From: an uncultured Verrucomicrobiae bacterium
GTDB lineage: Bacteria > Verrucomicrobiota > Verrucomicrobiia > Verrucomicrobiales > DEV007
Assembly: GCA_937898895.1 (NCBI GenBank)
Contig: CALDKL010000027.1
Coordinates: 1-8,933, forward strand
Length of the DNA stretch: 8,933 nucleotides
Reading direction: 5' to 3'
The notes under the pieces are model-generated. The model was not told where the DNA came from, did no database searches, and saw only the letters and a list, made by a program, of their open reading frames with translations. Within the stretch, counting starts at the first letter, position 1. Every line of letters begins with the position of its first letter. Below, piece by piece: positions 1 through 6,100 of this stretch. The translations under genes were made by a program, and so were the position numbers.

Positions 1-494
1 CTCGCCGTCGTGATCAGGTCGATTGCGAAATGGCGCTCGAACAGATCGATCCCGGGATGTTCCCTGACGCGGGCGAGCAACTTCGCTTCGATCTCGCGAC
101 CGGTTGTGTCTTTGTGGTGGAGGATCCGGCGGGCAGTGTGGCCGCCCTCGCGTCCGAGAGCGATGATCTCCTCACCGGTATCACTGCGTTCCCCGTCGAA
201 ATGCACGCCCCACTCGATCAGTTCGCGGATCGCGCGAGGGCCTTCGCTCACGATGCGGCGCACGACAGCTTCGGGGCAAAGTCCGGCACCGGCATCGAGC
301 GTGTCGGCGACATGCCGATCAAACGAATCATCGGCCCCCTGCACACAGGCGATGCCGCCCTGGGCCCAGGCGGTGTTTGCGCTCGCCGCGTCTCGTTTGG
401 TCAGGATGGCCACGCTTCCGTGCGCTGCGGCGCGGAGCGCGAAGCTGAGGCCGGAGATCCCGCTCCCGACCACGATGAAATCGTACGTTTTCAC
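1..494 (-). CDS. nadB: L-aspartate oxidase, N-terminal part (gene runs off the left edge)
   Basis: NadB is the FAD-dependent cytosolic enzyme that oxidises L-aspartate to iminoaspartate, the first step of de novo NAD synthesis; NadA (quinolinate synthase) uses the product. The reading begins (M/V)KTYDFIVVGSGISGLSFAL, a Rossmann dinucleotide-binding GxGxxG motif at about residues 9-14. It continues with ANTAWAQGGIA (about 39-49), the FAD-contacting segment typical of this family, then HVADTLDAGAGLC, REGGHTARRILHHKD and TGREIE. These match the E. coli NadB order (AQGGIA, TLIAGAG, REGGHSHRRILHAAD, TGREVE). The GGH and RRILH elements favour NadB over SdhA/FrdA. The GTG at 494-492 is chosen because homology starts there; a weak GGAG lies 12 nt upstream. 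An in-frame GTG at 584 is possible but would add about 30 residues unlike the family. Only 164 codons are visible and the catalytic C-terminal half lies outside. It follows panC on the same strand after 245 nt. Confidence 0.95.
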   Translation of the reverse strand, partial: MKTYDFIVVGSGISGLSFALRAAAHGSVAILTKRDAASANTAWAQGGIACVQGADDSFDRHVADTLDAGAGLCPEAVVRRIVSEGPRAIRELIEWGVHFDGERSDTGEEIIALGREGGHTARRILHHKDTTGREIEAKLLARVREHPGIDLFERHFAIDLITTA

Positions 495-739
495 CGGATT
501 GCTGTACTCCGGAGACCCGGGGGATGCAAACCGCGAAATCGCGCAGGAATGGCGGCAGGTCCAAAACCGGAAAGGTCCAACCACGGAAGAATGCGAAGAA
601 CCGGAAGCAGAGAGAAAAATGCCCCCTGAATACGCTCACGCAAAGAGCGAACTCCGAACCCGCCGCAATCCCCCGACCTTTCCGGCACTCCGCAAGTTCC
701 GTGGCTCGCCAGCACTGGATTCAGGAGGAGGAGAACCGA
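495..739 (-). other. panC-nadB spacer with no supportable gene
   Basis: This 245-nt gap separates two genes on the same strand. I see no conserved reading frame in it; the short ORFs crossing it read as low-complexity shadow translations. It has a direct repeat GGTCCAA at 558-564 and 574-580 (plus strand) and a short inverted repeat CGCTC/GAGCG at 633-637 and 645-649. Neither makes a convincing terminator or operator. A gap this long leaves room for a separate nadB promoter, but I cannot point to clear -35/-10 boxes. Confidence 0.4.
507..510 (-). promoter_or_regulatory. Possible weak Shine-Dalgarno of nadB
   Basis: On the minus strand GGAG ends 12 nt before the GTG start of nadB at 494. The spacing is longer than the usual 5-9 nt, so this is only a weak aid to the start choice. 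The homology of the encoded N-terminus decides it. Confidence 0.25.
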
Positions 740-1597
740 CTAAGCCACCCCCACATTGTCGATCAGGCGGGTCTTTCCGAAAAACGCCGCTGCCAGCAAT
801 CTCGCTTCGGATCGCCCGAAGACCTCCGATGTTTCCAGCGTCGCCGCATCGACGATCTCGAAATAATCGAGTCGCGCGAGAGTTGCGACGGCGAACTCCG
901 CGAGAAACGATTCGCGAGCCGCCTGCGGAGTCGCGAGCCGTCCGTCGGCGATCCCCCGGGCTGTCGCGGCGAGGGCTCGCTGCAGGAGGGGAGCCTGGAG
1001 ACGCTCTTCGGGGGTGAGATAGACATTTCGCGAACTCAGGGCGAGGCCGTCGCTTTCTCGTACCGTCGGGGCACCCACGATGCGCAGGGGAAAATCGAGG
1101 TCGCGCACCATGCGCCGGATTACCGCGAGCTGTTGGAAATCCTTCTCCCCGAAGACAGCGACATCGGCCTGGGTCAGATGGAAGAGCTTCGCTACGACGG
1201 TGCAGACTCCGTCAAAATGGCCCGGTCGACTTGCCCCACAGAGCCTAGTGGAAAGTCGGTTTTCCGCGACCACCACGGAGCGCTCGGGCGCATACATCTC
1301 CGCTGCCGAGGGGACAAAGACCGCATCCACCCCGTGGCGACGGCATTGCTCGAGATCCTCTGCAAGCGGTCGCGGATAGGCCTCAAAATCTTCCGTCGGC
1401 CCGAATTGCGTGGGATTGACGAAGATCGTTGCCACGACATCCCCTCCCCCGAGCGCATGGGCTTCTCGCCGAGCCCGGTCGAAGAGACTCGTGTGGCCGC
1501 GATGGAGTGCCCCCATCGTGGGCACGAGGATGCGAGGCGTTTTCCCTCGCGAGGCGATCCATTCGCGCAGGGAGGATTTGTCAGGCAGGTGGAGCAT
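740..1597 (-). CDS. panC: Pantothenate synthetase (pantoate--beta-alanine ligase)
   Basis: PanC joins D-pantoate and beta-alanine using ATP, through a pantoyl-adenylate, to make pantothenate for CoA; it is cytosolic. Numbered from the ATG at 1597, the protein has 285 residues, close to the usual 280-290. It shows PTMGALHRGH at 26-35 (the HxGH nucleotide-binding motif), FVNPTQF at 59-65, LCGASRPGHFDGV at 119-131 (pantoate/ATP site region), GEKDFQQ at 150-156 with the expected lysine at 152, and SSRN at 188-191 (the KMSKS-like loop). All key motifs are intact. It ends DNVGVA with TAG. Start choice: an in-frame GTG at 1630 overlaps the stop of the upstream gene as GTGA and would add 11 residues (296 in all). 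I prefer the ATG because it puts PTMG about where E. coli PanC has it and has a GGA 6 nt upstream. The GTG remains possible through translational coupling. Confidence 0.97.
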   Translation of the reverse strand: MLHLPDKSSLREWIASRGKTPRILVPTMGALHRGHTSLFDRARREAHALGGGDVVATIFVNPTQFGPTEDFEAYPRPLAEDLEQCRRHGVDAVFVPSAAEMYAPERSVVVAENRLSTRLCGASRPGHFDGVCTVVAKLFHLTQADVAVFGEKDFQQLAVIRRMVRDLDFPLRIVGAPTVRESDGLALSSRNVYLTPEERLQAPLLQRALAATARGIADGRLATPQAARESFLAEFAVATLARLDYFEIVDAATLETSEVFGRSEARLLAAAFFGKTRLIDNVGVA

Positions 1598-1626
1598 GGA
1601 ATTTCCGCAGGGAGCTTCTTCTCGCT

Positions 1627-1630
1627 TCAC
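1627..1630 (-). other. GTGA stop/start overlap between propeller gene and panC
   Basis: On the minus strand the TGA stop of the propeller gene (1629-1627) shares bases with an in-frame GTG of panC (1630-1628). Such four-base overlaps are typical of translationally coupled genes. Even if panC starts at the ATG at 1597, only 29 nt separate the two genes. They are therefore very likely on one mRNA. Confidence 0.7.
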
Positions 1631-2880
1631 GATCCCGCGACGCAGATCAAATGGGTGTCGGTGCGGACGTAGAGCCGGTTACGGGCCACCGCCGGGGTCG
1701 CGCTGGCCCCGTCGCCGAGCTTGCTGCGGCCGAGGATCGCGAAGGTGTCACCCGGCTTCGCCATCACCAGCTCTCCTTCGCGGCTGAGCGCAATGATTTT
1801 CCCGTCGGCAAGGATGGGGGAGGCGAAGTAATTCCCTCCAACGCGCTCCCTGTAGACCGATTTCCCGGTGGCGGCATCGAGACAGGTGAGGATGCCCGAA
1901 TCGACCATCAAATAGAGCCGCCCTTCGAAAAAGAGCGGTGTCGGCACATAGCCGAGTCCGTCGCCGAGACCCAGTTTGTAGGCCACCTCGGGATCGCCCT
2001 TGGCTTTCGGCCGCAGCGCGACCGCGTCGCGTCCCTGCGCCCCCGACCCGAAGGTGGCGAAAACGAGTCCGCCACCCGAGGCGATCGATCCGACGCTGCG
2101 CTGGGTGTATTCTCCATCGAAGCCCCAGAGCACCTCGCCGGTCTTCGGATCGAGCCCCTTCCATCCGTCATTCGTCTGCAGCACCACCACCATCGTTTTC
2201 CCTTCCACCGAGATTGCCGTGGGCGTGTTGTAAGCGGTGATGTGTTTTTCTTCGGGCTTCGCCGTGACCCGCTCGACCTCCCAGAGCGATTTGCCCGTGG
2301 CCGGATCGAGGCCCATCACATAGCTCTTCTTCTTTTCCACCGAATCGGTGTGCAGGATGAGGACCCCTTCGACGAGGATGGGCGAAGCGCCGAACCCGTG
2401 ATCCGAGCTGAACTCGGGCCAATCGCGTTTCCAGACCAGCTTGCCCGCGTGGTCGAGGGCAACGGCCTCCGTGCGGGTCCCCGTGCCCCAGGCGACATAC
2501 ACCCGGTCGGCATCGACGGTGGGCGTCGATGAGGCGAAGGTATTGAATTTGTGCAGATGGTGGCTCTCCACGGGGGCCTCCCAGGCCCACTTCTTCTTGC
2601 CCGAGGCGGCGTCGTAGCACTCCACCCGGCGGCTCGTTCCGTCGATCGTCTGGATCGTGAGAAACAGGTTTTCACCCCAGAGGACGGGCGAGGAATGACC
2701 GACCCCGTCCAGCTTCACCGACCAGGCATAGTCGGCCTCGGTGAGCTGCGCCTTCAGCCCCGTCATGTGCCCGATCCCCGTGCCATCGGGGCCGCGAAAT
2801 CGGGTCCACTCCTGGGCCGATGCCGGGTGAAGAGTCGACAGGGTCAAAAGGGAGAAGAGACAGGGTGCGATGCGTCGCAT
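1627..2880 (-). CDS. Secreted PQQ-like beta-propeller repeat protein
   Basis: The 417-residue reading from the ATG at 2880 begins with a signal peptide: MRR, a hydrophobic stretch (about 4-17), then an ASA-QE cleavage site after residue 22. The mature protein opens EWTRFRGPDGTGIG, a motif common at the N-terminus of Planctomycetes/Verrucomicrobia PQQ-like propellers. It then shows repeated blades with the pattern [AP]xTGKxxW or a variant: AASGKKKWAWEA, HAGKLVWKRDW, PATGKSLWEVE, PKTGEVLWGF, AATGKSVYRE. It ends near YVRTDTHLICVAGS. This is the quinoprotein-dehydrogenase-like (PQQ_2, BamB-like) fold. At about 400 residues it is much shorter than true PQQ alcohol dehydrogenases and shows no obvious catalytic module, so a binding or scaffold role in the periplasm or outside is likelier than a redox enzyme. 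The frame is open to 3018, but the extra 46 residues are Arg/Pro-rich and precede the signal peptide, so the inner ATG is preferred although no Shine-Dalgarno is evident. Substrate and partner are unknown. Confidence 0.9.
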   Translation of the reverse strand: MRRIAPCLFSLLTLSTLHPASAQEWTRFRGPDGTGIGHMTGLKAQLTEADYAWSVKLDGVGHSSPVLWGENLFLTIQTIDGTSRRVECYDAASGKKKWAWEAPVESHHLHKFNTFASSTPTVDADRVYVAWGTGTRTEAVALDHAGKLVWKRDWPEFSSDHGFGASPILVEGVLILHTDSVEKKKSYVMGLDPATGKSLWEVERVTAKPEEKHITAYNTPTAISVEGKTMVVVLQTNDGWKGLDPKTGEVLWGFDGEYTQRSVGSIASGGGLVFATFGSGAQGRDAVALRPKAKGDPEVAYKLGLGDGLGYVPTPLFFEGRLYLMVDSGILTCLDAATGKSVYRERVGGNYFASPILADGKIIALSREGELVMAKPGDTFAILGRSKLGDGASATPAVARNRLYVRTDTHLICVAGS

Positions 2881-2900
2881 GGTCGTAGTGGGGAATTGCC

Positions 2901-2944
2901 GACGCAAGGTGACGGAAAGGAACCGACGACGCAAGGCGAAAGGA
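2901..2944 (-). repeat. Imperfect tandem repeat in the propeller 5' leader
   Basis: Read in the direction of transcription, TCCTTTC followed by CCTTGCGTC occurs twice. The first copy (2944-2928) has 1 nt between the two parts; the second (2921-2901) has 5 nt (CGTCA). The second copy ends 20 nt before the ATG at 2880, where a Shine-Dalgarno would normally lie but is not seen. It could be a protein-binding or pyrimidine-rich translation element, or chance duplication. Confidence 0.5.
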
Positions 2945-3045
2945 CGCGGAGGCGGTGATGCGCCGGGCGGGAGAGAAAGAGGCGATCTCTCGGATTCGAT
3001 CATCGGGAGCGAAGGCACACCCTCTCCGGTTCGCCAGGAGCACCG

Positions 3046-3063
3046 GAATGGATCGATGGATTC
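3046..3063. promoter_or_regulatory. Hyphenated palindrome centred on ATCGAT
   Basis: GAAT-GG-ATCGAT-GG-ATTC is self-complementary except for the two GG pairs. CAC/GTG arms lie further out after two mismatched positions. It lies about 40 nt past the stop of the giant gene and about 170 nt before the propeller ATG. A dyad of this size could be a dimeric regulator site. The evidence is only the symmetry. Confidence 0.2.
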
Positions 3064-3101
3064 GTGTGATCGAGAATCAGAGCAAGGGGCACAAGCTGAC
3101 T

Positions 3102-6100
3102 TCAGTTTCCTGCTCCGGCGGCCACCATGCCGTTGCCCACTGAAATCACGTTGCCGGCACCAGCGGCCACCATATTGCCCGCACCGGCTGCGACCATGTT
3201 GCCCGCGCCGGATGGAAGAATGCCTCCCGCACCGGTTGGAAGAATATTGCCCGCGCCTGCCGCGACCATCCGGGATGCCGGTATCATGTTCAATCCGCCG
3301 ACGGCAACCATGTTCCCGCCTCCGGCCGCGACCATGGTATTGCCGCTGTTGCCGACGAGAGTATTGCCGCTGTTGCCGACGAGGTTTCCAGCACCCGCCG
3401 CGACCATTCTTCCCGTATTGGCCGCAATGGACAATTGGCTTCCATTCGGCAGGCTAAACCCGTTGAAGCCAGCGAGAGTTTGACGAATTGTGCCGAGCGA
3501 CCCCCCGTCGAGGCCGATCAACGAACCTCCGTCGAGGCCGATGAGGGTGTTTCCGCTGTTGCCGACGAGTCGGTGGACGAGGTTGAGACCACCCGCCGCC
3601 ACAATATTGCCCGCCCCCGCAGCCACCATCTGCGGCAATTGACCGAAATAGCCGCTACCGGAAAGCAACCCGTGCCCCGGCACATCGATTGAGATCAGAT
3701 TTCCGGCTCCTGCGGCAACTAGGTTTCCCGCCCCGGCCGCGACCATGGCCCCTCCGCTTCCCTGGATGATACTGCCTCCGTCCTGCCCGATGAGGTTGCC
3801 CGCTCCTGCAGCCACCATGCGTCCCCCGCCCAGGGGAATGAGGGAAATGTTGTGTCCTGGCACGGTCACCATGTCGGTGCCCCCGAAGGACATATTGCGA
3901 GAGTCCCTGGAGATCGAATTCCGGCTGGCCAAGAACGCCGATTCCGGAGCCGAGGCGTTCCCCAGGGCATTCGCCGCCGCACCTCCCACCTGGCCCTCCC
4001 AGACCAATTGACTGATTTCTTGTCCGGTGTTGGCGAGCACCGTTTTCACTGGATCACAGGTCCGGGATCCCCCGGCATCCCCATGCACAAAAACCGGCCC
4101 CAGCAGAGTGAGATCGTCGGTCGCGCCGGAATCGACTCGCACCGTAAGATCGATCACAACACAACTGTGTGGTCCAAGCGCGATGGCCTCACTGACGATC
4201 CCCGCCGGATTTTCAATCCCCAACTGAGCCGGAGTACCCGATCCAGGCTCCGTGATCGCATCGAAGATCGTCACCGTTCCTCCATCCTGCCCGGCGACCT
4301 GGGCACTGACGTACTGTGTGCCCGCCGGAATCCGGAAGTAGAGAAACCCTCCACCGTTCCATCCCGAACTCCCGTGATTCCCCACGAGAACCCGATAGGT
4401 GATCTCCTCACCCGGCATGGCCACGGCCGGAGCCATCACCCCGACAAACGTCCGGGCCGAATTGGGAACAATCCCACGAGTGAGATTGCGGAGAACCGGC
4501 GATTCGAACAATTCGGCAATTTCCCCCTCCTCAGGCTCGGAATTTTCAGCGAGCGGGTGGCTGTCGTCGAAGGGACGGAAAACGCCCTGCGACTGAAAGC
4601 GATACAGCGTATTTGGTTCGGAGTCCTCGTCGGGCAGAGAATCCGGATCATAGTCCAGGAGCACCTCGGCGATGCCGCCGGTGTTCGGAGCAACCGTGCC
4701 GGTATTGAAGTGGACAACCTGCCCTGCACCGGCTCCGACAGCGGGGGCCGTGATGCCCGTCGTTCGAACCGTACCGGCCGCATTGATGTAACGCGCCTCG
4801 CGGAAGGTGAAGCCCGGTGGAATTTCAAATTCGATTCCCGCGCCGGTGGCCGCGACTCCACCGACATTGTTGTAGGCGAGACGCTGCGCGAGGGTCTCAA
4901 ACCCCGTCGGATTTCCCTCTCCATCGGTTTGGATCACTGACGATTGATCGACCAGGTATTCCAGCCGGGCCGGAGGCACCACCTCCGAAACGAGAATTCG
5001 CGATACTCCCCCCCAATAGAACAACTCTCGCGAGGTGACCAGTGCCCCAGTCTGCTGGATGCGGGTTCCGACAGGAGTGTTGGGCTTCAGCTTCACGCGG
5101 AACTCCAGCGTCTTCGCCCAACCCGGAGCCGGATAGGCCTCCAACCAGGGAACAAGACAAGTGAACCAGCGATTGTCTGCGCCGCCCACAATGCGCGGAG
5201 CGAAGACGGCTCCTGCGTCCCCCTGCCCCTGGAGAATGCGTGCACTTTCAACCGTGTAAGGAACCTGCACCGTATATTGCTTCCGGCTCGGCTTCTTGCC
5301 GGGCCTCCTCACCAGTTTGGTGCGTGTTTCCGAACGGAGGAGCGTGGTACTGACATAGTCAGTCTCATTCGGAACCGGGACCCAGACCCGGACATAGTTG
5401 GCGGCAATGTTTCCGAAATTCGCATAGGTCGCCCGGTAGACAATTTCGTTCACTCCCCGGGCGGGATTGCCACCGGGAACCAGCGGTACCGCAGAAAGCC
5501 CGTCCACAGAAGCGACGGCGACCACGGAGGGATCCTCCGGCACTTTTCCGGTGGCGTCCTGACTGATCCACATCGACAACTGGGGACGTGGAGACCCCGG
5601 AGTGGCCGGATCGATGGAAAGTTCGATGGGACTCTCATTCTCGCGGCTTCGGACAGTCACACCCAGATCCCCGGAAAGCTCTGCCACGTCCTGCGAAAGG
5701 GTGAGTTCCGGCTCTGCGTCCGTATCCCAATCATACTGGACCCGGCAGGTGACCCGGACCTTTTGCGTTTTGCCAGGGTCGAAACCCCCGAGGTAAAAAC
5801 GAGCCTGTTGCTCGAAGGAAGGAATGGAATCGGGTCCCAACCCGGGAATCTCCGCTTCCAACAATTCCGGATTGCTGGACCATGAGGCTGGTCGGACCAC
5901 CTGCGCCCCCGTCGAGGCGTCAATGGGAGGACCACTCGGCTGTCCGCTGCCATCCATGAAGACGATTCCACTCCCATCGATGGCAAGCCCGCGAGGTGCC
6001 CTCATGACAAGAGATGCCCTCCCGAGACGCAAGCTCGATTCATTCTTCGCGGTGAGTTCAAAGGTCACCAGATCCCCCGGCTGGAGTGGATCGTTTCCAA

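Larger units (their letters stand above)
2881..3101 (-). other. Leader region between the giant gene and the propeller gene
   Basis: This 221-nt stretch follows the stop of the giant gene and precedes the propeller ATG at 2880. It carries the imperfect tandem repeat at 2901-2944 and a hyphenated palindrome at 3046-3063. A short GAGAGA/TCTCTC inverted repeat lies at 2971-2991, with no T-run after it. I see no clear rho-independent terminator and no clear promoter boxes, so whether the giant gene is cotranscribed with the propeller is open. Confidence 0.4.
3105..3818 (-). repeat. Coding array of 21 octapeptide (24-nt) repeats, consensus MVAAGAGN
   Basis: These are the last 238 codons of the giant gene. 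I count 21 octads: eight exact MVAAGAGN, one LVAAGAGN, and the variants IVAAGGLN, MVAAGGGN, MVAVGGLN, LVGNSGNT (three), LIGLDGGS (two), LIGQDGGS, IIQGSGGA, ILPTGAGG and ILPSGAGN. The general pattern is two aliphatic/Met residues, two variable positions, then a small or Asp residue, a small residue, Gly/Leu/Asn and a polar or small residue. Interruptions of 23, 4, 30, 6 and 7 residues separate blocks; several blocks open with MVAAGAGN preceded by Arg or Gln. A ninth-like copy MVTVPGHN lies upstream at 3849-3872. Regular aliphatic/Gly-Asn alternation fits a beta-solenoid or other stacked beta fold; this is inference. The array is Gly/Ala/Asn-rich, cysteine-free and nearly uncharged. Confidence 0.93.

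Noticed and set aside
495..584. Upstream GTG at 584 as the nadB start
   Set aside because: The added residues do not resemble NadB N-termini; the Rossmann motif is correctly placed from the GTG at 494.
633..649. CGCTC/GAGCG inverted repeat as a terminator between panC and nadB
   Set aside because: Five-base stem with a seven-base loop and no T-run directly after it on the minus strand.
524..1672. Long plus-strand open frame of 382 codons across panC
   Set aside because: It is antisense to a clear panC with all motifs intact and reads as Arg/Glu-rich low-complexity translation with no family likeness; this is usual in GC-rich DNA.
1627..2880. Calling the propeller a PQQ-dependent alcohol dehydrogenase
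   Set aside because: It is only 417 residues and shows only blade repeats, without the longer catalytic architecture or a cytochrome module; a generic PQQ-like propeller is as far as the sequence goes.
2971..2991. GAGAGA/TCTCTC inverted repeat as a terminator after the giant gene
   Set aside because: The stem is short and repetitive, the loop is nine bases, no T-tract follows, and it lies more than 100 nt past the stop.
2881..3018. Extending the propeller protein to the upstream start at 3018
   Set aside because: The added 46 residues are Arg/Pro/Ser-rich and would bury the signal peptide that begins at the ATG at 2880.
3105..3818. Possible CRISPR or non-coding minisatellite because of regular 24-nt units
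   Set aside because: Units are contiguous, in frame, and differ mainly at third codon positions of the minus-strand gene, so this is a coding repeat. There are no unique spacers of constant length.
3852..4940. Plus-strand open frame of 362 codons antisense to the DUF11-like modules
   Set aside because: No recognisable domain, biased composition, and the minus strand is clearly coding.
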